Source: Thermophilibacter provencensis (GTDB lineage: Bacteria > Actinomycetota > Coriobacteriia > Coriobacteriales > Atopobiaceae). Taken from it: a DNA stretch of 64,000 bases. The translations under genes were made by a program, and so were the position numbers. The stretch lies in contig NZ_JAUDEA010000003.1 of the NCBI RefSeq assembly GCF_030372065.1, positions 62,001 through 126,000 of the forward strand. Direction: 5' to 3'. Within the stretch, counting starts at the first letter, position 1, and each line of letters begins with the position of its first letter. Shown here piece by piece: positions 31,893 to 40,654 of the stretch. The notes under the pieces are model-generated. The model saw nothing but the letters and a program-made list of their open reading frames with translations. It did no database searches and was not told the origin of the DNA.

Positions 31893-34580
31893 TCATTGCG
31901 CGCCGAGAAGGACCACGCGCTGCGACGCCTCGCTCACGTTGGCGCGCGGAAGCCGCACGCTCACCCGCGGGGCGCCGTGGGCGCCGGTGACCATCTCGGC
32001 CAGCACGCGCTCCACGGGCGGCGCAAACGTCTCGATGGCGGGCGCCTCCTCGAAGAGCCACGTGGCCGTGCCGGGCTCGGGATCTGCGGCCTCAAACGTT
32101 GCGCGATCAGACGCCTCCACGAGTTGCAGGTCCTTCTCGCCGCACTGGACGCGCAGGCCGAGGGGACGCCTGGACACCGTGGCTCTGAGCGTCGTCGAGC
32201 GCAGCGCCTCGTAGCCGTCATAGCCCCCGCGCGAGGGCTCGGCCAGAAGGGTCGTCTTCTCCCCGTCCGTCGAGCACGTGTATGTTGTCGCAACGTGACC
32301 GCCAAACGAGACGCCGTCGTCCTCGTAGGCCACGAAGCGGCTCTCGCCCGGCGCGGGCCAGAAGTCCACCACGCGGCGGGTGCGGTCGAGCCCGCCCGGG
32401 TTCCTCACGCCCACGGGGCGCGGGTTGTTGTGCGGCGCAAACCGGGGCAGGATGGCGCCCGCGCGCACAAAGAGAGGCAGCTTCCAGAGCGGCGCGTCAA
32501 AGCCGTCGAGCACCTGGCCGCCGGCAAAGCGCTCGCCGGTGAAGAAGTCGATCCAGACGTCATTTGGGCTGCCGGGCAGGTAGATGCCATTGCGGACGTC
32601 GTTTCCAGCGGCGTCCGGGCGCACCTCTTGATAGATGGGCGCCACGAGCAGGCTGTCACCGAGCAGGAACTCGTAGCGCGTGGCCTCCCGCGGCGCGCCC
32701 TCGTCCGCGAGCAGCGCAGAGCGCACCATGGGCAGAGCGAGGTCGTCGTTGCCCTCCCAGCCTGGCACGCACGAGGCCGAGGCCGCGCAGGTGGAGATGT
32801 ACGGCATGAGGCAGCTCTTGAGCTTGAGGTACATGCGGCAGATGCCCGTGTGCGGGTCGCCCGCGGCGTAGGGCAGCTTGGGCAGGGACCCCCAGCCGTC
32901 CATGTCCAGCATGATGGGCGTGAGCGCCTTCCACTGGAAGTCGCGCGTTGCCACGAGGGCGTTGCCGCCAAAGATGCCGTCCAGGTCCGAGCCCACGTTG
33001 GGGTTGCCCGAGAGACCCTGGCCCACGTAGGTGGGCACGTGCATGCGGATGTACTCCCAGTCGGTGCCGTCCTGGTCGCCGGACCACACAGCCGCGTAGC
33101 GCTGCGTGCCCGCCCAGCCGTCAAGCGTGAGGACAAGGGGGCGCCTGCCGGTCTCCTCCTCCATGATCTGATATCCCTGACGGGTAGCGTTGAGGCCAAA
33201 GGAGTAGCCGTCGCCCACCCACTCCTCGTCGGTCTTGAGGGCGCGCACGCCGGCGCGTGCCACCTCGGCGCGGAAGTCCCGCAGGTTCTGCCAGGTGGCG
33301 TCCGGGTCCGCCGACGGCGTGATCTGCGACTGCGCCCACAGGCCCACCTCCACGCCGCGCTCGTTGGCATACGCCGAGAAGGACGCGAGGTTGTCCACGT
33401 TTGCCGAGATGGCGGCAAGGCGCTCAGGCGAGCTCGCGCCGTCCGCGTCCACGCCGCCGGTGCGCTCGTAGCCGTTGTGGCCATAGCCGGCGCCGTAGCC
33501 GTCGTTGGGGAGAATCCAGCCGAGGGGCATGTCGTGGCGGGCGTGCTCGTCGATGACGGCGCGGGCGGAGAACTCGTAGGGCGTCTGCCCGCGGTACTTC
33601 TCGGCAGAGGAGGCGAGCACCTCGTCGGGGCCGTTGAGAGATTCGGCGAGGTGCCCCTCGGGCACCACGTAGCCGCGGCGGCGCCCCAGCTCGTAGCGGG
33701 TCTCGCCCGGCGCGTCCGCGGGGGCGGAGCCGCGCACCGTCCAGGCCTGCGCGCCCTCCTCGTACCCAAACGACCACGCGTCGCGGTTGTAGGCGTTAAG
33801 ATGGCCCAGGTAGAGGGCAAAGTCCGGGAAGTGCGCAGGCGCGCCCGTCACCTTGAAGTAGGCGCGCAGGATGTCCTGGGCAACGCGGCGCAGGCTGGCT
33901 GCGGGGTCATCCGCCACGAGGAGATACGCGTCAAAGACGGGATCCTCGTGGGCGGCAACGAGGTTGGGCCCGGAGCTGGCAAAGTCGTACGAGCCGGGGG
34001 CAAACGTGTCTCTCAGCACGCCGTAGCCCGCGCTCGACCAGAAGAACGGGCTTGGGGAGGCCACGCCGCCGTCGCCCCACTGGTTGCTGTTCATGGGCGT
34101 GGTCACGATGCGCACGACGCTCCCCGCGTGCTCCGCGCGGCCGTTCTGCGTGCCGCCGCCAAAGAAGCGCTCGCCGGCGCTCGTCGCCAGCGTCTGCGTG
34201 GATGCGCGCTCGTCCAGCGCCACGGGGGCAACCTCGCGCATGACCGCGCGGCCGCGACGGCGCAGCTCCATGTGGCCGTCCGCCTTGGCAAGAAGGAGCT
34301 CGATCTCGCCCGCGCTGATCGAGAGCGCGTCGCCCGCATCGCGGACGCCGGCGGCGGGGTGCTCATAGACGTTGGACTCGTCGGGCTGCGCCTGGATGCG
34401 GGCCACATGGTCCGGCGAGACCGGCCGCGCGTACGGCGCAAACGCACCCGTCGGGTCCACGGTGACGCGGATCACCCCCTCGTCGAGAAAGGCGATGCGG
34501 GCCGGCAGGTTCTTCTCGCCGGCGCAAAGGGTTACGAGCACCTGGTAGGGGCGCTCCGGGTTCACGCGAGCCTCAATCAC
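31893..34580 (-). CDS. Glycoside hydrolase family 31 enzyme
   Basis: An 895-residue putative alpha-glycosidase. The GH31 barrel shows the nucleophile region VRALKTDEEWVGDGYSFG and an acid/base motif WSGDQDGTDWEYIR. The region GLSGNPNVGSDLDGIFGG corresponds to the classical GSDIGGF. An N-terminal beta-sandwich (~1-250, FFGGGTQNGRAEHAG) and C-terminal beta domains (LLGDSLLVAPIYQE, DVWIDFFTGERFAGGQVLDG, PLFVRAGAILPRF) complete the family architecture. The DEEW motif differs from the DMNE of common alpha-glucosidases, so the sugar specificity is uncertain (alpha-galactosidase or alpha-GalNAcase-like members are options). No signal peptide is seen, so it probably acts in the cytoplasm. The GTG at 34578-34580 has GAGGAG six bases upstream. 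Confidence 0.85.
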   Translation of the reverse strand: MIEARVNPERPYQVLVTLCAGEKNLPARIAFLDEGVIRVTVDPTGAFAPYARPVSPDHVARIQAQPDESNVYEHPAAGVRDAGDALSISAGEIELLLAKADGHMELRRRGRAVMREVAPVALDERASTQTLATSAGERFFGGGTQNGRAEHAGSVVRIVTTPMNSNQWGDGGVASPSPFFWSSAGYGVLRDTFAPGSYDFASSGPNLVAAHEDPVFDAYLLVADDPAASLRRVAQDILRAYFKVTGAPAHFPDFALYLGHLNAYNRDAWSFGYEEGAQAWTVRGSAPADAPGETRYELGRRRGYVVPEGHLAESLNGPDEVLASSAEKYRGQTPYEFSARAVIDEHARHDMPLGWILPNDGYGAGYGHNGYERTGGVDADGASSPERLAAISANVDNLASFSAYANERGVEVGLWAQSQITPSADPDATWQNLRDFRAEVARAGVRALKTDEEWVGDGYSFGLNATRQGYQIMEEETGRRPLVLTLDGWAGTQRYAAVWSGDQDGTDWEYIRMHVPTYVGQGLSGNPNVGSDLDGIFGGNALVATRDFQWKALTPIMLDMDGWGSLPKLPYAAGDPHTGICRMYLKLKSCLMPYISTCAASASCVPGWEGNDDLALPMVRSALLADEGAPREATRYEFLLGDSLLVAPIYQEVRPDAAGNDVRNGIYLPGSPNDVWIDFFTGERFAGGQVLDGFDAPLWKLPLFVRAGAILPRFAPHNNPRPVGVRNPGGLDRTRRVVDFWPAPGESRFVAYEDDGVSFGGHVATTYTCSTDGEKTTLLAEPSRGGYDGYEALRSTTLRATVSRRPLGLRVQCGEKDLQLVEASDRATFEAADPEPGTATWLFEEAPAIETFAPPVERVLAEMVTGAHGAPRVSVRLPRANVSEASQRVVLLGAQ

Positions 34581-34593
34581 GGGCACTCCTCGC

Positions 34594-34684
34594 AAAAGGG
34601 GACGGGTTCTTTTGTTCAGGGAAAACGGGACAGGTCATTATTGCAAACCTGTCCCGTTTTATCTGTTCAGAAAAACACGTCCCC
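34594..34684. repeat. Family D repeat, double hairpin between GH31 and patatin genes
   Basis: The outer pair GGGGAC/GTCCCC (34598-34603 and 34679-34684) and loop segments TTGTTCAG/CTGTTCAG enclose an inner hairpin of AAAACGGGACAGGT and AACCTGTCCCGTTTT. It ends two bases before the stop of the patatin gene. The outer AAAAGGGGACGGGTT resembles the ends of the 149-bp palindrome at 20686. Confidence 0.78.
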
Positions 34685-34686
34685 AA

Positions 34687-35598
34687 TTAACAGTCCGCGC
34701 AGAGGAAGGCGTCGATCTCGGCGAGACGCGCCTCGGCCTGGCGGCGCCCCGCAACGTAGAGCGTGAGCAGGGACTCCCCGTCGCGCGTGGACGAGCCCAC
34801 CGTCACGGGCCCCTCCGGGGCGATGACGAGGCAGCGCCCCTCACGCTCAAGCTCCCAGAGGTGCTCGCGCTGAGCGTTGTAGCGCTCGCCGCGCGTGCGG
34901 AGCGCCTCGAGGTAGTACGGGTAGGCGTCGTAGCGGTGGGACTTGAGGGCGATGGCCTCGGAACCGTCTCCTCGCACGTAATCGCGGTCGCGCGTGAGCA
35001 CCACGAGCGCACGCTCCGCGGGGATGTGCCCCTCCACCTCGCGCGCACCGGGCAGGCCCATCGCCGTCTCAAACGGGATGGAATCCGTGGTGCCGCCGTC
35101 AAGATAGCGATGCCCGTCGATCTCCACGACGCGAGAGACCGTAGGCAGCGAGGCAGAGGCGCGCACCTTCACAAGGTCCTCGGGGTACGAGCGCACGGGC
35201 AGGTAGTCGGGGGTGCCAAAGGTCACGTCGGAGACCACCGCGTAAAAGGGGGTCTCGGACTCGTTGAAGGTCTCGATATCGCACGGGTCGAGGCGGTCCT
35301 GGACCTCGCCGTACATGAAGTCCGCACCGGCGATGTCGCCCGTAGTGGCAAACGACCACAGCGACATGAAGCGTCGGTCGTCGCGGAAGGCCAGGATGTC
35401 GCGCATGGTACGGCCGATCTGGCGCGAGCGGAAGTTGGAGCCGTTGATGGCGCCGGCCGAGACGCCCCAGATGCTCGAGAAGCCCGTGAGGCCGCGCTCC
35501 TGCAGCACGTCGAGCACGCCCGCGGTGAACATGCCGCGGAACCCGCCGCCTTCCAGCACGAGCGCGGGCACGTTGGTCTTTTGGGTCTGGGCTGGCAT
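34687..35598 (-). CDS. Patatin-like phospholipase
   Basis: A 303-residue serine lipase-like protein. The oxyanion loop is LVLEGGGFRGMFTAGVLDVL, the nucleophile Ser47 lies in WGVSAGAING, and the catalytic aspartate is in YLDGGTTDSIPFE (DGG motif). These are all the elements of the patatin family. There is no signal peptide. The ATG at 35596-35598 has GGAAGG upstream. Its substrate is probably membrane lipid or a storage ester. It is encoded next to tmRNA but has no evident functional link. Confidence 0.88.
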   Translation of the reverse strand: MPAQTQKTNVPALVLEGGGFRGMFTAGVLDVLQERGLTGFSSIWGVSAGAINGSNFRSRQIGRTMRDILAFRDDRRFMSLWSFATTGDIAGADFMYGEVQDRLDPCDIETFNESETPFYAVVSDVTFGTPDYLPVRSYPEDLVKVRASASLPTVSRVVEIDGHRYLDGGTTDSIPFETAMGLPGAREVEGHIPAERALVVLTRDRDYVRGDGSEAIALKSHRYDAYPYYLEALRTRGERYNAQREHLWELEREGRCLVIAPEGPVTVGSSTRDGESLLTLYVAGRRQAEARLAEIDAFLCADC

Positions 35599-35693
35599 GA
35601 GTGCTTCCTTCCCACGCGTTCTTCTCGGCGCCCCCCCGAGGGGCGAAGCAAAAGCGGCCGCCGGCCCGGGGGCCAGCGACCGCGGAGCGTACA

Positions 35694-36062
35694 TGGTGGA
35701 GGTGCGGAGAATCGAACTCCGGTCCAAAGCAGATCCCTGACAGGTGTCTCCAGGCTCAGTTACCGGTTGGGTCTCGGACGCCGCGCACCCGGCAACCCGC
35801 GCTTGGCGTCCCAGCCGGTTCAATCTTTTCAAGCGGCATACCGGCTACGTCCGCTCGAGCATCTCCCTCAAATGACGTCGCCGCGGAAACGGGAGCAATC
35901 TCCGCTTTGACGCGCCGCTATCTAATTAAGCAGCGAGAGCCAGCTGGGGCTCAAAAGAGTTGTTGTCGTCAATTCAGTTTGACGGTACCCCTGTTTAACG
36001 TGGCGAGGAGACCACGGCCTGCTGCCCATCTCAGACCCACCCTGTCGAAACCAGTCACCCCC
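35694..36062 (-). ncRNA. ssrA: Transfer-messenger RNA (tmRNA)
   Basis: On the minus strand the 5' end GGGGGTGACTGGTTTCGACA and the 3' end TTCGATTCTCCGCACCTCCACCA-like T arm and CCA are complementary over seven base pairs (GGGGGUG with CACCUCC), forming the alanyl-tRNA-like acceptor. The internal reading frame ends DDNNSFEPQLALAA followed by TAA, the degradation tag added to stalled nascent chains. The length is 369 bases. It works with SmpB, whose gene lies 0.95 kb upstream. A TTGACA hexamer (minus strand, 36117-36112) is a possible -35 but lacks a good -10. Confidence 0.95.
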
Positions 36063-36220
36063 GGGTGCCGGACAAGGCTAGGGCGGCGAGAAGGACCACC
36101 CACCATGCGGCTGTCAACGTACGCGCCGCTTGCGCGGCCGTGGGGGTATTCTACCCGTTTTCCCGGACACGAATCGCGAGAAGAGCGGGGCAGCCCTCCG
36201 CGGAAGGCCGCCCCGGCGTC

Positions 36221-36259
36221 GTCATGATGATGACAAACTACCCTGTCACCTTTGTCAGG
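36221..36259. repeat. Family B repeat at the rubredoxin stop codon
   Basis: The unit ACTACCCTGTCACCTTTGTC with a left flank GTCATGATGATGACA. Its last base directly precedes the stop codon (36260-36262) of the rubredoxin-like gene. Confidence 0.75.
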
Positions 36260-36400
36260 TTACTCCTCGACGAGCTCGAACATGTCGGGGCCAACGCCAC
36301 AGACCTCGCAGACAAAGTCCTCGGGCAGCTCGGGGGTGTCGACGGTGACCTCCCAGCCGCAGACGGTGCAGCGGAACGTGTACTTCTTCTCCTCGGACAT
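36260..36400 (-). CDS. Rubredoxin-like protein
   Basis: A small 46-residue gene. The reading frame begins MSEEKKYTFRCTVCGWEV and continues to DFVCEVCGVGPDMFELVEE. Two CxxC pairs (Cys11/Cys14 and a second pair about 20 residues later) would hold a single iron. Classical rubredoxins are ~54 residues with a more aromatic core, so this is a short variant. The ATG at 36398-36400 has GAGAGGAG upstream. It lies immediately downstream of a flavin reductase gene, suggesting an electron-transfer pair. Confidence 0.82.
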   Translation of the reverse strand: MSEEKKYTFRCTVCGWEVTVDTPELPEDFVCEVCGVGPDMFELVEE

Positions 36401-36447
36401 GCGTGTCTCCTCTCAACTTGTAAGGGCGCCTCTCGCCCTGACCTAAC

Positions 36448-36960
36448 TTATACCCCAATGTAGGAAGAGGCCTTCGGTGGCGTCTTGCCCTTGAGCGTTG
36501 TGTGGTAATACAAGTACGTCATGGGCGGCACGTCAGAGAGGTTGCCCGCGTCCACGACCTCGCCCACAAAGGTGAGGTGCGTGCCCACGTCAACGGTCTG
36601 GACCACGTTGCACGCCACGAAGGAGCACGTGTGCTCGGCGGGGTACGGGTCGCCGGTTGCGGCAACGGCGCTGGCGATGCCGTCGTACTTGTCCTCACTC
36701 GCAGACGTGCGGAAGCCAAAGCGCCCCACAAAGAGCATGTCCGCGGACTCGTCCACCACGGCAAGCGAGAAGTGCCCGGCGCGCTCGATGGCGCCGCAGG
36801 TGAAGTTGTCCTTGTTCACGGTCACCGAGACCTGGAGCGGGCTGGACGTCACCTGCAGCCCGGTGTTGACGATGCAGGCGCCCACGCGCTCGCCCTTACC
36901 CGGGTTCGCCGAGACCACGTAGAGGCCCGAGGAAAACTTGAACAGTGCCGTTGCGTCCAT
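36448..36960 (-). CDS. Flavin reductase-like FMN-binding split-barrel protein
   Basis: A 170-residue member of the flavin reductase family (MDATALFKFSSGLYVVSANPGKGERVGACIVNTGLQVTSSP, AGHFSLAVVDES, THLTFVGEVVDAGNLSD, PPMTYLYYH). In acetogens such a domain is fused to rubredoxin in high-molecular-weight rubredoxin, which passes electrons from NADH to an oxygen- or NO-reducing flavodiiron protein. Here the two parts are adjacent genes on the same strand, 47 bases apart. The flavodiiron partner is not in the window. The ATG at 36958-36960 has AAAGGAGAAGG upstream. Confidence 0.86.
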   Translation of the reverse strand: MDATALFKFSSGLYVVSANPGKGERVGACIVNTGLQVTSSPLQVSVTVNKDNFTCGAIERAGHFSLAVVDESADMLFVGRFGFRTSASEDKYDGIASAVAATGDPYPAEHTCSFVACNVVQTVDVGTHLTFVGEVVDAGNLSDVPPMTYLYYHTTLKGKTPPKASSYIGV

Positions 36961-36977
36961 GCCCTTCTCCTTTCCGA

Positions 36978-37006
36978 TGTTACGAAGGGACGGTCCCTTC
37001 GTAACA
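36978..37006. repeat. Family A palindromic repeat at the smpB stop codon
   Basis: TGTTACGAAGGGAC with its complement; the central base is G instead of A/T. One base separates it from the smpB TAA (37008-37010). Confidence 0.85.
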
Positions 37007-37007
37007 T

Positions 37008-37526
37008 TTACCGGTTGAGCTCCTTCAGGGCGCGGGCGATCTCGCGGTCGGAGTCGCGCCGCGCCATGTCCGCGCGCTTGTCGTAAAGTTTCTTGCCGCG
37101 CGCGAGGCCAATGGCCAGCTTCACGCGGTTGTGCTCGTCAAAGTAGATCTCCAGCGGCACGAGCGCCATGCCCTTCTGGCGCAGCTTGGCGTCCAGGTAG
37201 TCGATCTGGCGGCGGTGCAGCAGGAGACGCCGCTTGCGGTCGGGGTCCACGTTCCACACGCCGCCGTTTGAGTAGGGGTGGATGTGCACGCCGTGAAGCC
37301 ACGCCTCGCGCCCGCGGATGAGGCAGAAGCAGTCCGTGAGCTGGCAGGCGCGCTCGCGCAGGCTCTTCACCTCGGTGCCTGTGAGCTCGATGCCCGCCTC
37401 GAGGGTCTCGTCGATGAAGTACTCGTGGCGCGCGGAGCGGTTCTTCGCGATGGTCTTCTTGCCCGGGCCGGCCTGCTTGGCCTTGGCGGCGGCAGCGGCC
37501 TGGCGCACGACCTTACTCTTCGCCAT
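37008..37526 (-). CDS. smpB: SsrA-binding protein SmpB
   Basis: A 172-residue tmRNA-binding protein needed for trans-translation at stalled ribosomes. Family motifs: KKTIAKNRSARHEYFIDETLEAGIELTGTEVKSLRE, FCLIRGREAWLHGVHIHPYSNGG, DPDRKRRLLLHRRQIDYL, LVPLEIYFDEHNRVKLAIGLARGKKLYDKR. The basic C-terminal tail RADMARRDSDREIARALK enters the mRNA channel. The ATG (37524-37526) lies inside the 3' end of the preceding TPR gene (14-base overlap). It is near ssrA and rnr. Confidence 0.96.
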   Translation of the reverse strand: MAKSKVVRQAAAAAKAKQAGPGKKTIAKNRSARHEYFIDETLEAGIELTGTEVKSLRERACQLTDCFCLIRGREAWLHGVHIHPYSNGGVWNVDPDRKRRLLLHRRQIDYLDAKLRQKGMALVPLEIYFDEHNRVKLAIGLARGKKLYDKRADMARRDSDREIARALKELNR

Positions 37527-38373
37527 CTGCCGCCCCCTCAAGGCTCGCGTCCGTCTCGTGGATGAGCTCGAGAAGCGCCTTGCACGCGGCCTCGCCCACC
37601 AGGTCTCGGGCGCGCAGCGTCAGCGTGGCGGCAACGTCGCGGGCGCCGGCGGCGGCAGCGTCCCCGGCGCACATGAGCAGGCAGACGGCAATCTCCGCGT
37701 TGGCGCCGTCCGGCAGGCCCTCGGCGGCCAGGAGCTCGCGCATCTCGGCGTCGTCCACGAGGTCCGGGTCCTTCTCGGTGCCCGCGGCCTGGTTGAGCGC
37801 GGCATCGAGCGTGGAGTCGGGCATGCCGAGGGCGCGCGCCGCACGGAGCGCCGCCGCTGCGGTGCGGGGCTTCTCGCACACCTCAAAGTAGCCCGAGAAG
37901 TTCACGAACGCCCTCACCAGGTGGCGCACGTCGCTCGCGCGCTCAAAGACGCTGTAGGTGAGCGCCAGGTACTCCTGCATGTCCCCGGCCACGCGGAAGA
38001 GGTCGGCCAGGTTGAGGCGATAGCTGCAGTCCATGGGGTTCCAGCGCACGGCGCGCTTGAGCGCCTCCGTGGCCTCGTCGTAGTCTCCGACCTGCACGCT
38101 CGCGAGGGCAAGGTCGTTGTAGAGGCGGTCAAGCGGCTCGCCCACGTCGCGCAGCTCGCGCGGGTCGTCCTCCACGCGGCGATACGCCAGGCGCTCAAAG
38201 AGCGTGGGGAAGCTGAACCACTGCACCTCATCGGTGGTGGGGCAGTTCTTGTCCACGTACTCCTCGGCGTCCTCGGCAAGGCGGGCGAGAAGGTCCGCGG
38301 CCTGCTCGGCCTCGCCCTGGAGCATGAGGCCCTCGGCGCGCTCGAGCTCGTCCGTCAGCGTTGTCTGGTTCAT
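37513..38373 (-). CDS. Tetratricopeptide-type protein of unknown function
   Basis: A 286-residue, acidic, almost fully helical protein. A TPR-like unit is visible at YNDLALASVQVGDYDEATEALKRAVRWNPMDCSYRLNLADLFRVAGDMQEYLAL, with a weaker helical pair before it (AEGLMLQGEAEQAADLLARLAED). No signal peptide or catalytic motif is seen. The ATG at 38371-38373 has GGGAGG upstream. It overlaps smpB and follows rnr by 56 bases, so it may take part in RNA quality control, but that is guilt by association. Confidence 0.72.
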   Translation of the reverse strand: MNQTTLTDELERAEGLMLQGEAEQAADLLARLAEDAEEYVDKNCPTTDEVQWFSFPTLFERLAYRRVEDDPRELRDVGEPLDRLYNDLALASVQVGDYDEATEALKRAVRWNPMDCSYRLNLADLFRVAGDMQEYLALTYSVFERASDVRHLVRAFVNFSGYFEVCEKPRTAAAALRAARALGMPDSTLDAALNQAAGTEKDPDLVDDAEMRELLAAEGLPDGANAEIAVCLLMCAGDAAAAGARDVAATLTLRARDLVGEAACKALLELIHETDASLEGAADGEE

Positions 38374-38429
38374 ATGACCTCCCGGCGGCACATGCCGCCC
38401 GTCAAACAGCTAGGTTCTTAGTGTTCCCA

Positions 38430-40475
38430 TTATCGCGCAGGCGTATCGGCGCGGCGAGAAGTACCTCGCGGGCGGCCTCCCCGAACCAGTGCGAGGTCAA
38501 TCTGGCCGCGTGCCACGTTTGTCCCCGTCACCTCAACGGCAACGCGCCGGCCGAGCCGCCACACCTCGCCGCTCTCCTCCCCCGTGAGCGTGAGACGTGC
38601 GTCGTCGTAGGAGAACCACTCGTCCCCAAGGGCACGGACGGGCACGAGTCCCTCGGCATACGTCTCGTCGAGCGTCACAAAGAGGCCAAAGCTCGCGCAG
38701 CCCGAGACCACCCCCGAGAAGCGCTCGCCCACGCGCTCGGAGAAGAGCTCGGCCATCTTGATCTTCTGCGAGGCACGGGCGGCGCCGTCCGCGGCGCGCT
38801 CGCGCTCCGAGCACGTCCGGCAGAGCTGCGGCAGGGCGGCCGCCTGGGCGCGCATCTCGGGCCCCTCCGCGCGGCCGGACAGAAGCGCCTTGAGCGCGCG
38901 GTGCACGAGCACATCCGGGTAGCGCCTGATGGGCGAGGTGAAGTGACAGTACGCGCTGGCCCCCAGGGCGTAGTGACCAAGGTTCTGCGGCAGGTAGACG
39001 GCCCTTCTCTGCGCGCGCAGGAGCAGCGCTCCCACCATGGGCGCGCAGGGCAGGCCGTCGGCGCGCTCGAGCACCCCCCGGATGGCGTGCGCGCTCCCCG
39101 AGAGCAGCCCCGCCGCGTCCTCGCCGTCGAGCACCCCGAGCTCCCTGAGCGGCTGAAGACAGGCCTTGAGGTCGTCCGGCGCGGGCGGCTCGTGCACGCG
39201 GTAGGCAGCCGGGGCCTCCGCGCTCGCCAGCCGCTCCGCCACGCACTCGTTTGCGAGCAGCATGGCCTCCTCGATGAGACCCGTCGCGCGCGTGCGCCGC
39301 CGCACGGAGACGCCCGTTGGGTGCCCCGCGTCATCCAGCGTCACGCGAGCCTCGACGGTCTCGAAGTCGATGGCGCCGCGGTCACGCCGCACGCGCTCGC
39401 GCAGCGCGCGAATCTCATCGAGCGCGCGCAGCGTCTCGGCGACCCGCTCGTCCGGCACAGTGCCCGAGCCGTCGAGAAACGCATCAACCTCGTCATAGCA
39501 GAGGCGGGCGGCGGAGCGGATGGCCGAGGGGAACGCGCGGGCGCGCGTTACCGCGCCGCGGGCGTCCAGGCGCATGAGGACGCTCATCGCGAGCCGGTCC
39601 TCGCCCGGGCGCAGCGAGCACACGTCATTTGAGAGGCGCTCGGGCAGCATGGGGATAACACGGTCCACGAGGTAGGCGGAGCAGGTGCGCCGCTTCGCCT
39701 CGTTGTCGACGGGCGTGTCCGCGCCCACGTAGTGCGTGACGTCCGCAATGTGCACGGCAAGCTCGTAGCCGCCGTCGGGCAGGCGGCGCGCGCCCACGGC
39801 GTCGTCAAAGTCGCGCGCGTCGGCGGGGTCGACGGTCACGCAGAGCTCGTCGCGCAGGTCACGGCGGGATGGCTCCCGCGCCAGCGCGCCGTCAACGTCC
39901 GCCACGATCTTCTCGGCCTGCTCAAGCACACTTGGCGAGAAGTCCCCGGGCAGCCCAAAGCTCGCGACCACGGACTCCACGTTGAGGTCCACCTCGTTCG
40001 CCGCGCCCACGCGACGCTCGAGCGTCACGACGGGAGAACTCTTGCGCGTGGGGTACTCGGTGATGCGCGCCACCACCACGTCCCCGTCCGCGACCCCCAG
40101 CCTGCGCGGGCTCTCGTCCTCCGGCACCACAAAGAAGTCGTGCCCGATGCGCGCGTCGAGCGGACGGACGGCACCGAGCGGCCCCGCCTGTGCGTAGCGC
40201 CCGAGAAACGTAATCACGGCGCGAGAGAGCACGGAGCGCACCACCGCGCGCGGGGCGCGGCCACGCTGCTCGATGATCGCGACCTCGACCTCGTCGCCGT
40301 TCATCGCCTCGCGCTGACCGTGGCGCACGAGCTCGAGGTCGCCCTCCGGGGTCTCCACGTGAGCGGCCCCCGGGCGGGACACCACCAGCATACCCGTGAG
40401 CGTATGGTGCTGCTTTCGCGGCCCGCCGGAGCGGCTGCGGCGCCGGTTTCCGTGATGCAGCCTCCCGCGTCCCAT
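38430..40475 (-). CDS. rnr: Ribonuclease R / RNase II-family exoribonuclease
   Basis: A 681-residue 3'-to-5' exoribonuclease. A basic N-terminus (GRGRLHHGNRRRSRSGGPRKQHH) and cold-shock domains (~20-200) precede the RNB catalytic domain. That domain has the metal-binding aspartates of VTVDPADARDFDDAVGARRL, AVHIADVTHYVG, SLRPGEDRLAMSVLM, and YCHFTSPIRRYPDVLVHRALKALL. A C-terminal S1 domain follows (GERFSGVVSGCASFGLFVTLDETYAEGLV). It is shorter than E. coli RNase R (813), as in many Gram-positives. The ATG at 40473-40475 has GGAGGG upstream. It forms a cluster with smpB and ssrA; RNase R is known to degrade mRNAs released by tmRNA. Confidence 0.94.
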   Translation of the reverse strand: MGRGRLHHGNRRRSRSGGPRKQHHTLTGMLVVSRPGAAHVETPEGDLELVRHGQREAMNGDEVEVAIIEQRGRAPRAVVRSVLSRAVITFLGRYAQAGPLGAVRPLDARIGHDFFVVPEDESPRRLGVADGDVVVARITEYPTRKSSPVVTLERRVGAANEVDLNVESVVASFGLPGDFSPSVLEQAEKIVADVDGALAREPSRRDLRDELCVTVDPADARDFDDAVGARRLPDGGYELAVHIADVTHYVGADTPVDNEAKRRTCSAYLVDRVIPMLPERLSNDVCSLRPGEDRLAMSVLMRLDARGAVTRARAFPSAIRSAARLCYDEVDAFLDGSGTVPDERVAETLRALDEIRALRERVRRDRGAIDFETVEARVTLDDAGHPTGVSVRRRTRATGLIEEAMLLANECVAERLASAEAPAAYRVHEPPAPDDLKACLQPLRELGVLDGEDAAGLLSGSAHAIRGVLERADGLPCAPMVGALLLRAQRRAVYLPQNLGHYALGASAYCHFTSPIRRYPDVLVHRALKALLSGRAEGPEMRAQAAALPQLCRTCSERERAADGAARASQKIKMAELFSERVGERFSGVVSGCASFGLFVTLDETYAEGLVPVRALGDEWFSYDDARLTLTGEESGEVWRLGRRVAVEVTGTNVARGQIDLALVRGGRPRGTSRRADTPAR

Positions 40476-40565
40476 GCGACCCTCCGTCCTTCTCGCCCGC
40501 GTCTTGTCTGCCTCCAGCTTATCGCATGCCCCCCCTTGGATGGAGACCCGACGGGCGCATACGGA

Positions 40566-40628
40566 GGGCCCCGGCATTCCGGAGAGAAGTTCCACGAAGT
40601 GCACTTCTCGGAGGAATGCCGGGGCCCC
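40566..40628. other. Long GC-rich stem-loop between ftsX and rnr
   Basis: GGGCCCCGGCATTCC (40566-40580) pairs with GGAATGCCGGGGCCC (40613-40627). Inside lies a second stem of GAGAAGT and ACTTCTC. There is no T run on either side, so it is not a classical terminator. It lies 27 bases beyond the ftsX stop and could stabilise that mRNA end. Confidence 0.7.
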
Positions 40629-40654
40629 AGGGACCGTTAGCACGATCGGTCGGA

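Noticed and set aside
40566-40628. Terminal inverted repeats of a transposon between ftsX and rnr
   Set aside because: The arms are only 30 bases apart with no coding sequence between them and no target duplication; a stem-loop is the simpler reading.
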